A stretch of DNA of 64,000 bases from Okapia johnstoni (GCA_024291935.2 CM044309.1:32512001-32576000), one strand, 5' to 3'; positions 23,680 to 35,369 are shown, counted from the stretch's first letter. A program made the numbers and translations. Notes: a model not told the origin generated them from the sequence alone.

Positions 23680-23825
23680 TCAATACAATCTCCAAGTGTT
23701 GAACACCTTCTATAGATCAGGCTCTGAGCTAGGCTTCTGAGGATACAAGACTTAACAGTCACAGACCTCATCTTCAAGAAGTCTAGTGTTCAATGGTGAG
23801 ACACAAATAGAAGCAGTAGGAATTT
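23680..23825. repeat. Ancient LINE-like fragment (tentative)
   Basis: 'tagatcaggctctgagctag' and 'ggatacaagacttaacagtc' resemble the widely dispersed 'size of cohort' L2/MIR-type sequence, but divergence prevents a firm assignment. Confidence 0.3.
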
Positions 23826-23982
23826 TTAAATTAATTAATTAAATTGGCAGCATTGGGTCTTCGTTGTGGAAGGCAAGATCTTCATTGCAGCCTGCAGGAT
23901 CTGAGTTCCCCACCCAGGGATCGAACCCATGTCCCCTGCATTGGAAGGTGGATTCTTAGCCACTGGACCACCAGGGAAGTCC
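23826..23982 (-). repeat. CHR-type SINE, short
   Basis: Reversed head on the right ('cactggaccaccagggaagt'), B-box complement 'gggatcgaacccat', and AT-rich reversed tail on the left. Confidence 0.85.
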
Positions 23983-24011
23983 TGAGAAGCAGAAAGAGTT
24001 TTAAGGTACAA

Positions 24012-24231
24012 TAATACTGCAGACTTCCTTGGTGGCTCAGATGGTAAAGAATCCACCTGCAATGCAGATTCGATCCCTGGGTCGGGAAGATCCACTGGAG
24101 AAGGGAATGGAAACCCACTCCAGTATTCTTGCCTAGAGAATTCAATGGACAGAAGAGCCTGGCAGGCTACATACAGTCCATGGGGTTCCAAAGAGTCAGA
24201 CATGACTGAGGGACTAACACTATCTAATACT
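24012..24231 (+). repeat. Bov-tA SINE with 7-bp target-site duplication
   Basis: TAATACT flanks the element at 24012-24018 and 24225-24231. Head 'cttccttggtggctcagatg', B box 'gattcgatccctgggtcggg', tail 'gggactaacactatc'. About 18 bp are missing around the start of the B box relative to other copies here. Confidence 0.88.
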
Positions 24232-24234
24232 ATT

Positions 24235-24420
24235 AATATTTATAACTATTTATTGAGTGCTTACAGTATGCCTCTCACTAAACCAGGTACTTCATAATCA
24301 TCTCCTTTCACCCTCAGGACAATGTTTAGGTGCTGCATTGATTCTCATATTCACAACAGATCCTCCGTTTACAAGTGATTAAAGGAGCAAATGTTTCAGG
24401 TATTGAAACTGATCAACATG
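24235..24420 (-). repeat. MIR SINE
   Basis: Reverse MIR: 'tatttattgagtgcttacag', 'ggtacttcataatcatctcc', 'ttcaccctcaggacaatg'. Confidence 0.55.
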
Positions 24421-24538
24421 ACACACTTTTTAGTCCAAGCCAGTTGTCAGTCCTGAGAAAACATCACACTGAGACATCTGTTGACAAAGCAAGGTGAGGG
24501 AAGAGCTGTTGGGTCCTCTTTGTTGCTGAGCCCTAGCT

Positions 24539-24949
24539 TTGGATGACTGGCGGAGATTAAGTGCAAACTCTAGACAACTACCCCGCGTTATGGGTTCCAT
24601 GACGACCAGGAGCCACTACACATCCCACACATTGTGTCTGACTGCTACTTTCCTCACTGGCCTGGAGGAGCCACCAGGCTTGCACCTCATACAGGCCAGC
24701 AGCTTCTGTTTCAGCTACTCTGAGTCCAGTGCCAGGCATGTGTGCAGCCTCATGGCAAAGGGTTCCAGCTCCTTCGATTTCACCAGCATTGCCAAGGTTG
24801 GAGGCAATGAGGAAGTGATTTATATTCCCATTTGTCATTCTGCCCTGCTTCATGTCTATGAATCTTCAAAGACTTCCATCCCAGATGCAGAGACAACATG
24901 CTTCCACTTCTTCGACAGCGCCTACAACTGTGTAAAATCAGACCCTTAA
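24539..24949 (+). other. Unassigned 136-codon open frame
   Basis: An uninterrupted ATG-initiated frame of 136 codons; the opposite strand is also open for 91 codons (24578-24853). No family, signal peptide or domain is recognised. There is no splice-site pair or promoter, and the 3' flank ('ggaacactgactgatacaat') looks like the end of an old dispersed repeat. The base composition is less AT-rich than the flanks. It may be a decayed repeat or processed-pseudogene piece; coding status is doubtful. Confidence 0.3.
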
Positions 24950-25389
24950 CATAAATCCTTTATTCCATGTCACCCACAGTGATTCTGTTTCTCTGCTGGA
25001 ACACTGACTGATACAATATGTTTGAATGTTAAATAACAAATAGAGGTTAGTGGCAGCCTCTGGGGAGGGAGGGAAGAGAATGAATTGGCTGTAAGATCTT
25101 CAATGTTATTTATGTAATAAAATAACAACTTGTGCATAATGTATTTGTTACAGCAAATTTATATCATATATCATAAAATGATGTATGTTATACTCAATCA
25201 TAAAATTTTCATATGTTATAACAAATTATAAAATTGCTATATATTATAATAAATTATAAAATTGTGAATTTATCAGGCTGGTGTCTGAGTACAAAATGAA
25301 TGAACAAATGTATGACATTGGGCAAATTACCTAACCTCTCTTCTTTTCCATTTCTTCATCTGTAAAATAGTAGGATTAAATTATATTTA

Positions 25390-25542
25390 TGACTCATTGG
25401 AAAAGACCCTAATGCTGGGAAGGATTGGGGGCAGGAGGAGAAGGGGACGACAGAGGATGAGATGGCTGGATGGCATCTCTGACTCGATGGCGTCGCAAAG
25501 AGTCAGACATGACTGAACGACTGAACTGAACTGAACTGATGT
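25390..25542 (+). mobile_element. BovB LINE 3' end, short
   Basis: The terminal 150 bp of BovB ('ggaaaagaccctaatgctgg', 'ggcaggaggagaaggggacg', 'ctgaactgaactgaactgat'), with an internal deletion joining 'gactcgatgg' directly to 'cgtcgcaaagag'. Confidence 0.88.
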
Positions 25543-26479
25543 GCATTTAATTCTAAAAATTCTTGAACTCCATCAGTACAGTCTGTTGATTTATATCAGG
25601 AAATAAAATACTTGTTCTCAAATATTTGAAGACCATCATGGAAGATGGTGATCTGCTTTAACCTATGTTATTTTTTAGAGCAAGGGGTTATATTCAATAT
25701 AAGAAATAATTTCCCACCAAAAGAATAAGATGACTTTGGAGTAATGTGTTCTCTCTCTCTGGAAAAACACAGGCAAAAGACAGATTATTCTTTTTTTTTT
25801 TTATTATGGGGGCTACTGAAGAACTTACCATCATGGGAGAATGATCAAGTAGCATAAATATTTTCCATTTAAACTATTAGTTTAGATGGTTACCAAAGCA
25901 TAGTCCAGGTCTAATTTTTTTCAGTTATAAAAGATATAGCATTACAGTTTTTAATAGTTGATCAGGGCATACGCAATTTCTTACTTGTTAATTTGAACAT
26001 GTAGCCAGGAGTAAATAGCACACAGTATGTGTAATGCAATCTTAGAAGTGTTTTATTGGAACAATTCTTAGACCTCATACAAGGAAATGAAAAAATAAGA
26101 AATGTGAATGAATGTGATGTCAGACTGATGAGGCAAGTCTCCAGAGATCCCTGGAAGTTAGAATGGATTTTAAAATTCATTATGACTGAATTATAAAATA
26201 AATGAAAACCAGCAGGGTTAAATATGAGGTTGATGACCGGAGGAAAAGGAACTTCTGTGGATACTCAAGACAGGGAGCAAGTTCATGTTCACCTCTAGGG
26301 TAAGAAGAAATTTTATTCCAGGTTCTTCTCTTCCAAAGTTTATTATGTGTCAGGCATTGTGGTGGTCACTTGAAATACAAAGACCAAGAAAACACAGTAT
26401 CAACCATTTAGAAGTTCATGCTTTCAAGGGAGGGGCAGACAAACAACTGAGTGCATATAAAACCACTTGAGCACTAACA
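25543..26479. other. Intergenic DNA, nothing recognised
   Basis: AT-rich, with a T13 run near 25792. No gene or clear repeat. Confidence 0.4.
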
Positions 26480-26700
26480 GTGTCCCAAATACTTTTCTAA
26501 GCACTTTGTATAGATTCATTCATTTCATTCTCATACCAGCCTTATGAGGTAGATACTGTTTTATCACCTGTCTTACACATACTGAAAGTGAGGCATAGGT
26601 GGGTTAAGTACCTTACTTAGGACACAGCTTCTGAGGGTGGAGCCAAGATTTCGACCCAAGTAGATCTAGATCAGAGTCTGTGATCCTGACAATGCACCTT
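26480..26700 (-). repeat. MIR SINE, well preserved
   Basis: Reverse MIR with most landmarks: 'ttctaagcactttgtataga', 'ccttatgaggtagatactgt', 'gaaagtgaggcataggtggg', 'gtaccttacttaggacacag'. Confidence 0.75.
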
Positions 26701-26832
26701 ATTGCCTCTTTCAGGGCTAAGAAGTCTAGAGATTGCTACTTTAATGATGTTTATGATTATTCTGACTGTTTTTTGAAAAATAAATACTCTGTTGATGAGA
26801 AGCTTTGAAAATAGAGAACTTTAGTGCATATT

Positions 26833-27133
26833 AGAAAAAGATGTGGAGAAGGCAATGGCACCCCACTCCAGTACTCTTGCCTGGAAAATCCCATGGACGG
26901 AGGAGCCTGGTAGGCTACAGTCCATGGGGTCGCTAAGAGTCGGACACGACTGAACGACTTCACTTTCACTTTTCCCTTTCATGCACTGGAGAAGGAAATG
27001 GCAACCCACTCCAGTATTCTTGCCTGGAAAATCCCAGGGATGGTGGAACCTGGTGGGCTACCATCGATGGGGTTGCACAGAGTCGAACATGACTGAAGCG
27101 ACTTAGCAGCAGCAGCAGCAGCAGAAAAAGATG
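26833..27133 (+). repeat. Bov-A2 dimeric SINE with 11-bp target-site duplication
   Basis: AGAAAAAGATG at 26833-26843 and 27123-27133 brackets two Bov-A monomers in tandem. The first starts 'ggagaaggcaatggcacccc', the linker is 'cactttcacttttccctttc', the second starts 'ggagaaggaaatggcaaccc', and the tail is (AGC)n. Confidence 0.93.
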
Positions 27134-27329
27134 GGGACATTCCATGCAATTTAGCACAGATTTAGTAATAGACATATGTGTTTCTGATAGCCCCCAAGAA
27201 ACTTATTAATGGCAAAATTCACAGCTCATCTCAATTTTATATCTATTGAATAGCAAAACTATACCAAGCATTTCTTGGGGGAGGGTGGAAGGATAAAAAT
27301 AAGAGAAGTCCCTTAATTTTAGAAAGCTT

Positions 27330-30167
27330 AAACTCTAGCAATATTACATAGGAACCTTGAATATTAGGTCCATGAATCAAGGTAAATAGGAAGTGGTCAA
27401 ACAGGAAATGGCAAGCATGAACATCAACATTTTAGGAATCAGTGGACTAAAATGAACCGGAATGGGTGAATTTAATTCAGATAACCATTATATCTACTAA
27501 TGTGGGCAAGAATCCCTTAGAAGAAATGGAGTAGTCCTCATAGTCAACAAAAGAACACAAAATACAGTCCTTGGGTGCAATCTCAAAAATGACAGAATGA
27601 TCTCTGTTCATTTCCAAGGTAAACCATTCAATATCACAGTTATCCAAGTCTATGCCCCAACCAGGAATGCTAAAGAAGCTGAAGTTGAATGGTTCTATGA
27701 TAACCTAAAAGGCCTTCTAGAACTAATGCCAAAAAAAGATGTCCTTTTCATCATAAGGGACTGGAATTCAAAAGTAGGAACTAAAGAGATACCTGGAATA
27801 ACAGGTAAGTTTGGCTTTGGAGTACAAAATGAAGCAGGGCAAAGGCTAACAGAGTTTTGCCAAAAGAATGCACTGATCATAGCAAACACCTTCTTCCAAC
27901 AACACAAGAGATGACTGTATGCATGACATCACCAGATGGTCAATACTGAAGTCAGATTGATTATATTCCTTGCAGCCACAGAGAAGCTCTATGCCATCAG
28001 CAAAAACAGGACCAGGAGCTGACAGTGGCTCAGATTATAAACTCCTTATCGCAAAATCCAGACTTAAATGGAAGAAAGTAGAGAAAACCACTAGACCATT
28101 CAGCTATGATCTAAATCATTTTCCTTATGATTATGCAGTGGAAGTGACAAGTAGATTCAAGGGATTAGATCTGATAGACAGAGTGCCTGAAGAAGTATGG
28201 ACGGAGGTTCATGACACTATACAGGAGGCAGGGATCAAGACCATCCCCAAGAAAAAGAGATGCAAAAAGGCAAAATGGTTGTCTGACAAGGCCTTACAAA
28301 TAGCTGAGAAAAGAAGAGAAGCTAAAGGCAAAGGAGAAAAGGAAAGATATACCTATCTGAATCCAGAGTTCCAAAGAATAGCAAGGAGGGATAAGAAAGC
28401 CTTCCTCAGTGATAAATGCAAAGAAATAGAGGAAAATAATAGAATGGGAAAGACTAGAGATCTTTTCAAGAAAATTAGAGATACCAAGGGAATATTTCTT
28501 GCAAAGATAAACACAATAAAAGACAGAGATGGTATGGACCTAACAGAAGCAGAAGGTATTAAGAAGAAGAGGCAAGAATACACTGAAGAACTATACAAAA
28601 AAGATCTTCATGACCCAGATAACCATGATGGTGTGATCACTAACCTAGAGCCAGACATCCTGGAATGCAAAGTCAAGTGGGCCTTAGGAAGCATCGCTAT
28701 GAACAAAGCTAGCGGAGGTGATGGAATTCCAGTTGAGGTATTTTAAATCCTAAAAGATGATGCTGTGAAAGTGCTGCACTCAATATGCCAGCAAATTTGG
28801 AAAACTCAGCAGTGGCCACGGGACTGGAAAAGGTAAATTTTCATTCCAATCCCAAAGAAATGCAATGCCAAGGAATACTCAAAAAATTGCACTCATCTCA
28901 CACACTAGCAAAGTAATGCTCAAAATTTTCTGAGCCAGGCTTCAACAGTATGTGAACCGTGAACTTCCAGATATTTAAGCTGGATTTTGAAAAGGCAGAG
29001 GAACCAGAGATCAAATTGCCAACATCTGTTGGATCATCGAAAAAGCAAGAGAGTTCCAGGAAAACATCTACTTCTGCTTTATTGAATATACCAAAGCCTT
29101 TGTCTGTGTGGATCACCACAAACTGTGGATAATTCTTCAAGAGATGGGAATAACAGACCACCTGCCCTGCCTGTTGAGAAATCTGTATGCAGGTCAGGAA
29201 GCAACAGCTAGAACTGAACATGGAACAACAGACTGGTTCCAAATTGAAAAGGAGTACATCAGGCTGTATATTGTCACCCTGCTTATTTAACTTATATGCA
29301 GAGTACATCATGAGAAATGTTGGACTGGATGAAGCACAAGATGGAATCAAGATTCCTGGGAGAAATATCAATAACCTCAGATATGCAGATGACATCAGCC
29401 TTATGGAAGAAAGGAAAGAGGAACTAAAAAGAGCCTCTTGATGAAAGTGAAAGAGGAGAGTGAAAAAATTGGCTTAAAACTCAACATTCAGAAAATTAAG
29501 ATCATGGCATCTAGTCCCATCACTTCATTGCAAATAGATGGGGAAACAATGGAAACAGTGACAGACTTTATTTTCTTGGGCTCCAAAGTCACTACAGATG
29601 GTGACTTTAGCCGTGAAACTAAAAGATGCTTGCTCCTTGGAAGAAAAGCTCTGCCAAATCTAGGTGGCATATTAAAAAGCAGAGACATTACTTTGCCGAC
29701 AAAGGTCTGTCTAGTCAAAGCTATAATTTTTCTAGTAGTCATGTTTGGATGTGAGAGTTGGACCATAAAGAAAGCTTAGTGCTGAAAAATTGATGCTTTT
29801 GAACTGTGGTGTTGGAGAAGACTCTTGAGAGTCCCTTGGACTGCAAGAAGATCCAACCAGTTCATCCTGAAGGAAATCAGTCCTGAATATTCATTGGAAG
29901 GCTGGATGCTGAAGCTCCAATACTTTGGCCACCTAATGTGAAGAACTGACCTTTTGAAAAGACCCTGATGCTGGGAAAGATTGAAGGCAGGAGGAGAAGG
30001 GGACAACAGAGGATGAGATGGTTGGATGGCATCACCGATTCGATGGACATGAGTTTTCAGCAAGGTCCGGGAGTTGGTGTTGTACAGGGAAGCCTGGTGT
30101 GCTGTAGTCCATGGGGTCGCAAAGAGTCAGACATGACTGAGCCACTGAACTGAACTGAAACACTAGC
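27330..30167 (+). mobile_element. BovB LINE, 5'-truncated, decayed, with a probable target-site duplication
   Basis: About 2.8 kb of BovB in the same orientation as the copy at 17.2 kb. It begins near the start of the endonuclease coding region ('caatattacataggaacc') and ends in 'gaactgaactgaa'. AAACTCTAGC at 27330-27339 and AAACACTAGC at 30158-30167 differ at one base and probably mark the target site. Open segments are 27597-27914 (endonuclease), 27970-28746 (linker and start of the reverse transcriptase), 29187-29441 and 29438-29779 (reverse transcriptase). The endonuclease motif GDWNAK reads RDWNSK, and a CAA-to-TAA stop ends the 27970 frame. YADD is intact near 29385. Confidence 0.92.
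27597..28746 (+). pseudogene. BovB endonuclease and linker remnant
   Basis: Two open blocks in different frames. The first (105 codons) shows the AP-endonuclease-like features IQVYAP and DVLFIIRDWNSKVG, where the usual glycine before DWN is arginine. The second (258 codons) holds the basic linker (KKKRCKKAKWL, RIARRDKKAFL) and the first RT motif (NKASGGDGIPVEVF), ending in a nonsense TAA at 28744-28746. A dead retrotransposon reading frame, not a host gene. Confidence 0.85.
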
Positions 30168-30639
30168 GTGTAAGATGAGTCAAGTACACAGATAATTATA
30201 GTATAGAGCAGGTTGTGGTAAGTGCCATGAAAGGGATACAGAGTGGCAGAGAAGTTAAGGGCTAAGAAATTTTCATTCTGTGGAAGGATCAAATGCCAAC
30301 TTACCACACCCTATTCCTACTTTACATTAAAGGTTCTACTTATTTAGGTTTCTTTTTCTCTGAAAATCCAGTGTTCTTCATTACCTTTATCGTCTTTTCT
30401 TGCCCTACAATGTAGGGGTTATAGTAATATTGTAAGCAAAAGACGGAAACATAGCAAAGGAAAACTAACTAGGACTGTAGATGTAGAGAAAGGATAGAGT
30501 TAAGTAATTTAAAAGACAGATTCAGCTGGTCTTGAGCACCAATAGGAAATACTGGAAAGTGTTCAGGAAACAATCCAGTGTGCTTTAAATGTTTCTATCT
30601 TAGATGAGCATGTTGATGACAGAGTCATCCGTCTAAATA
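30168..30639. other. Intergenic DNA, nothing recognised
   Basis: No gene or clear repeat seen. Confidence 0.4.
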
Positions 30640-31285
30640 AGAGTTAATATGGAAGCAACTTTGGAGTGGGAAGAAAAATACTGAGTTTTAGTTGAGGTCA
30701 CAGTGACCTTAAGATATTTATGGAGCACCATGGTATCTAAGAGACAGAAATATAAACAACTGAGACATAAACTGAGAAATAGAAGTTGGGACACTTTGGG
30801 TGATAACCTGAAATTATTGGCTTGGGTCAAATCAATCAGAGAGAAGCTAACATTGAGATGTTCAAGATAAAAATCCTCAGGAATATAAAAAATTAACAAC
30901 ATTGTGGAGAAAAGAGGTATCTGAGAAGATTAAGAAGTGCAGAGAGAGAGAGGGTAAATACAGGAAAGAGGAAGCCAGGGGAGAAGAACTTCAAGAAAGA
31001 AGGAAAAGTCAACATTGTTGCTTGCTTCGAAGCTTCCATCAGTAACAAGTAAAAAGGATTTGTTGGGTTTTAGTAGTTTTGGGTTTTTCAGTGGCTCCTG
31101 AAAGAGCAGCTGCAGAGGAGCAATGAAATGAGTTACCTGAGGCCAAGAAGAAAACTGCAGGTAATAGATTGTAACTTCAAATATAGACGATTCTTACAAG
31201 ATTTTTGGATAAAAGAGGAATTAAGGAGAGAAATGGAATAGTTCTAGACGGGCTTACAATTCAGTTTACAGGAGAATAAATGGGA
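30640..31285. repeat. Ancient dispersed repeat, family unassigned
   Basis: Phrases such as 'aacattgagatgttcaagat', 'gaggaagccaggggagaaga' and 'aagagcagctgcagaggagc' have the look of an old dispersed mammalian repeat, possibly the antisense of the L2-like family seen at 12860. No open frame. Confidence 0.3.
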
Positions 31286-31497
31286 AGTCAAAATGCTTTT
31301 GTTTCTTTTTTCCTTTAGGCTCTGTTTGCAAAGTGCTTTTATTCTGTGCTTATGAAGAAATTTCTGAAGTAAAGATTTCTGTAAAAATATATGTTAGACA
31401 ACAATCATCATTTTCATGAACATGAATCAATATAATATTAATATCACTCATTTCTATATAACTAAATTTACTAGAATCCTAAAATTATGTTTACCTG

Positions 31498-32030
31498 CAT
31501 TTAGTCAGCATGCCCATGCTCAGCCACTCAGTAGTGTCTAAGTCTTTTTGCGACCCCATAGACTATAGCCCTGGAGAAGGCAATGGCACCCCATTCCAGT
31601 ACTCTTGCCTGGAAAATCTCATGGACGGAGGAGCCTGGTAAGCTGCAGTCCATGGGGTCGCCAAGAGTCGGACACGACTGAGCGACTTCACATTCACTTT
31701 TCACTTTCATGCACTGGAGAAGGAAATGGCAACCCACTCCATTGTTCTTGCCTGGAGAATCCCAGGGACAGCGGAGCCTGGTAAGCTGCCGTCTATGGGG
31801 TTGCACAGAGTCGGACACGACTGAAGCGACGCAGCAGCAGCAGCAGCAGCAGACTGTAGCCCACTAAGCTCCTCTGCCCATGGGATTTTCCAGGCAAGAA
31901 TATTGGAGTGGTTTGCCATTTCCTCCTCCAGGGGATCTTCTAAACCCAGGGACTGAACCCACATCTCCCACGTCTCCTGCACTGCAGGCGATTCTTAACC
32001 TCCGAGCTACTGGGGAAGCCCCATTTAGTC
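31498..32030 (-). repeat. Bov-tA SINE interrupted by a Bov-A2
   Basis: CATTTAGTC at 31498-31506 and 32022-32030 is the outer target-site duplication. The reversed Bov-tA occupies about 31507-31570 and resumes at 31862-32021 ('gggattttccaggcaagaat', 'gggactgaacccacatctcc', 'actggggaagcc'). Confidence 0.92.
31560..31861 (+). repeat. Bov-A2 dimeric SINE nested in a Bov-tA
   Basis: AGACTATAGCC (31560-31570) and AGACTGTAGCC (31851-31861) flank a two-monomer Bov-A2 with an (AGC)n tail. It lies in the opposite orientation to its host SINE and is younger than it. Confidence 0.92.
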
Positions 32031-32104
32031 TGTATATTTTGAATTAATTTATTGATATGAAGTTTCTGTTCAGTGTATTGTTAAATATTGAGAAACAACA
32101 ACAA

Positions 32105-32310
32105 TAATAAATACAACAATTGTACTGTGAGCATTTACAACATGCCAGGCACTTTTCTCAGTGCATGTATTTTATTTACCTTTACCAGTCCTCCCAAGAA
32201 TCCATGAGGTCGGTCCTGTTTTTAATCTCCATTTCACAGAAGCACACAGGGAGGTTCCTTTCCCAACTGAGAAAATGGCAGGCCTGTGTTCCAGCCCAGG
32301 AAGCTCCGTA
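32105..32310 (-). repeat. MIR SINE
   Basis: Reverse MIR: 'gagcatttacaacatgccag', 'gcacttttctcagtgcatgt', 'ctccatttcacagaagcaca'. Confidence 0.65.
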
Positions 32311-32675
32311 TGCATACTTCTAATCATCACGCTGTCTTGCATCTTGGTTGTAAATTGTAATTATCATTACACCTAAAGAAGCATCTCAGGCAATAGAGTC
32401 CTGTTCTCTTTTTCTGTCTTCACTAACTTTCAGGAGCTTATTTTCTCCCTCCTGCACTTTAGCTTGAACAATAAAAAAGCATAGCAAAGTCACTTGTATA
32501 ACTATACCAGAACTCAGACAGATTCAAACTTGGAAATGTTTAATCCCTCTGTTTAAGAGGACTTCTTGGCTACTCCATCTCACTTTCCAGCTGGGAACCA
32601 AGGAGGGATCCTGGCATGAACAGGTCATTGCCATCAGACCGCTGGGTAAGGTATGCAATTGGGAGATTTTTAAAT

Positions 32676-32827
32676 GGTTTCTGATTGTTGGGGAAATCCC
32701 TGGCAGTCCAGTGGTTAAGACTCTGCACATTCATGGCAAGCACTGGGGTTTCAATCTCTGGTCAGGGAACTGAGATCTCACAGACCACATACGGAGGCCA
32801 AAATAATGAAATAAAAAGGTTTCTGAT
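32676..32827 (+). repeat. Short CHR-type SINE with 10-bp target-site duplication
   Basis: GGTTTCTGAT at 32676-32685 and 32818-32827 flanks a tRNA-derived SINE ('cctggcagtccagtggttaa', 'ggtttcaatctctggtcagg') that lacks the long CHR body. Confidence 0.9.
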
Positions 32828-33494
32828 CGTCAAAGTTAGAACTGAAGTCTGAATAAAAGCAAAATTTATTTCTTATGAAAACTGTTCAAGATATTTATAC
32901 AAAAAATACTGTAAAGAACAAAACTCTTCAGACTTGAGATCCAAATGTTGAGAATGCTTCAATAATAAGAACAAAACCAAGAGGAAGAGACTTCTCTCTC
33001 AGCTCATATTAAATGGATGGGACACGGTTTGCACAAATATTTTTTTAAATGTCCTTATTACGAGTTACATAGGTAGCAACATAAAATAATATAGAGTTTA
33101 GAAACAAATGAAAAAATAGGAAGCCAAAATTCTGCAATGGAACTGAATATATATATTAAAAAAACCCCTGATGTATGGACATTATGATAGGAGAGGGGTT
33201 TAATGGCTTTCTAGGCTCCTAATGATTCTAAATGTATAATATGCTAAGAGATACGGATATTCCTATCATTATGCATAGATTATGCCACTTCAAGTAATTC
33301 ATATACATGACATCAAATTAGCCTTGAGCAAGATCTAATCTAATTAAACTCTCTCTCACTGAGCATGTAGAAGGAAGTAAAGAAAAACATTTAATATTTT
33401 AAATCAAAGAACAATAGATCTGCATGGCTTCTCACTAAACTAATAGGAGATAAAGCTATACATACTAATTGGGAAAAGGAAAATAACACTTGTT
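32828..33494. other. Intergenic DNA, nothing recognised
   Basis: AT-rich; no gene or clear repeat. Confidence 0.4.
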
Positions 33495-33559
33495 ATAAGC
33501 TGGGGTCGCACAGAGTCAGACACGACTGAAGCGACTTAGCAGCAGCAGCAGCATAAGCT
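33495..33559 (+). repeat. 51-bp remnant of a Bov-A2 SINE with 7-bp target-site duplication
   Basis: ATAAGCT occurs at 33495-33501 and 33553-33559. Between lie only the last 51 bp of Bov-A2: 'ggggtcgcacagagtcagac', then 'gactgaagcgacttagc' and (AGC)4. Confidence 0.85.
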
Positions 33560-33584
33560 ATTAGATATCTTAATATATACTAAG

Positions 33585-33785
33585 AGTTTTACATATTCTG
33601 TCTCAGTATTCCTCACTATACTTTTCTCTCTGGGAATTTCTAATTGTTCCAAATTTGAAAAAAAAAAAAATACAGTTAAGGTTCAGAGTTAAATAACTGG
33701 CCCGAGTTCACTGAGCTAGCAAGTAGCTGAGCTGAGATTGGAACCCAGTTCTGTCTGATTCCAAAATTCCTTCCACTTCAAATAT
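33585..33785 (-). repeat. MIR SINE
   Basis: Reverse MIR: 'ggttcagagttaaataactg', 'gctagcaagtagctgagctg', 'tggaacccagttctgtctga'. Confidence 0.7.
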
Positions 33786-33848
33786 TCCCTCTGTGAGTAA
33801 TAAAAACCATGGTCTCTCAAAATTTGAATACAATGGAAAGGTAGAAAT

Positions 33849-34085
33849 TAAATAATAAATGTGCTATGTGTGTGCTTAGTTGCTCAGTCGTGCCTGACTC
33901 TGCAATCCCATGGACTGTAGCCTGCCAGGCTCCTCTGTCCATGGGGATTCTCCAGGCAAGAATATAGGAGTAGGTGCCATGCCCTCCTCCAGGGGATCTT
34001 CCCAACCCAGGGATCAAACTCAGCTCTCCCACACTGCATGTGGATTCTTTACCATCTGAACCTCCAGGGAAGCCCTAAATAATAT
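33849..34085 (-). repeat. Bov-tA SINE with 9-bp target-site duplication
   Basis: TAAATAATA at 33849-33857 and 34077-34085 flanks a reversed Bov-tA ('gttgctcagtcgtgcctgac', 'tccatggggattctccaggc', 'acctccagggaagccc'). Confidence 0.92.
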
Positions 34086-35115
34086 ACTCATAGCAAAATG
34101 TTGATTTCAGATTTATAGTAAGTGGATAATAATAGATCTTAATAGTGTTCCTGTTTTATGTTAAGTGAAACAAGCCATAGGAAAAAAAAAAGAATTAATT
34201 TGCATGCAGAGATATCATTTATCCAGTGATCACCCATAAGAACTACAGCATAACTATTAACAATAATTTCCAAAAGATCTTAATATCCCAGAGTTTGATT
34301 TATACCAAAAAAAAAAATGGAATATATGTCCTACTTAATGGCACAGCATCCATTGATTATTATACTAGTGGAATTTCTAGGTAAAATTATGGAAATAATA
34401 ACTCTATTTCTGTCAATATATATTTAATAGAATGTGGACAAAATTGCATCCTCAGTGAAAACTGTGTATAAGTTAAGATTGTATAATTCAAGTGGAAAAA
34501 TTCTACCTTAAGCTAGTTTAGACTAAAAATGAAGTGTATCAGAAACAGTTTGAGGCAGAATGGATCCAGGGGCTCAAAAAATACCACCCAGAACTTCATT
34601 CTTAAAACTCTCTCTGTTTTGCTGTCTTTGATCCTCAGACTCCCTTTGACAGCCCTCTCAGCTCTCTGTACAGCAACAATGGTTTCCATAGATGTAGACT
34701 TCAAGACCTCATCTCATAGTATTGTGGTCAAAAATGATGGTCTCTAGTAGTTTTCCCAGAGAAGAGAAAAAGCCCCAAATTATTGCACATATCATTAGCT
34801 CTAGTTGGACTTCTGCAATCCCTATGATCAGGGAGATGAAATACAAGTATTGACGTAAGCCTCCAGAGTTGCTGCTCTATAACTGGAAGTAGACATCCCA
34901 CGCAGAACACATGGACTCAGAATTGGGAAAGGCTAGTGTCTCAAAGGGGAGCTCAGGATACAATTAAATGGGAAAAGAATGTTTGGTGTCCTCTTAATTA
35001 CAAATGTCAAGTACAAAATGAAGGATTTCTGACCAAGACAATAACATGAACATAGATAATCTCATAGGCTGAAATAATACCCAAAACAACAATAAAATTA
35101 ATAATTATATTGGGT
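34086..35115. other. Intergenic DNA, nothing recognised
   Basis: No repeat family recognised. Frames of 60-72 codons on both strands near 34513-34910 have no domain. Confidence 0.4.
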
Positions 35116-35285
35116 AAAATGTATTGGTTGACTACTAAGTTAAAAGCTGAATATTTTACCTGTTTTGCTAGATTGAAAACTCATAACCACCTGTGAAGTA
35201 GGTGTTATTAGTACACTTATATATTACAGATGAGGACATTGAGGTCCAGAATATTTAAGTAATTTTTCCAATATAAAAAAGAATG
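35116..35285 (-). repeat. MIR SINE
   Basis: Reverse MIR: 'cataaccacctgtgaagtag', 'attacagatgaggacattga', 'ggtccagaatatttaagtaa'. Confidence 0.65.
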
Positions 35286-35369
35286 AAAACTCCATTACCT
35301 GTAAACTATGGAAGGGTGCCATCTAGAGGACAGAAAATTTGAAGGAAAATTGCTAGATAAGACACAGTT

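Noticed and set aside
27100..27122. AGC trinucleotide runs as possible independent microsatellites
   Set aside because: They are the standard tails of Bov-A2 SINEs and lie at the same place in each copy.
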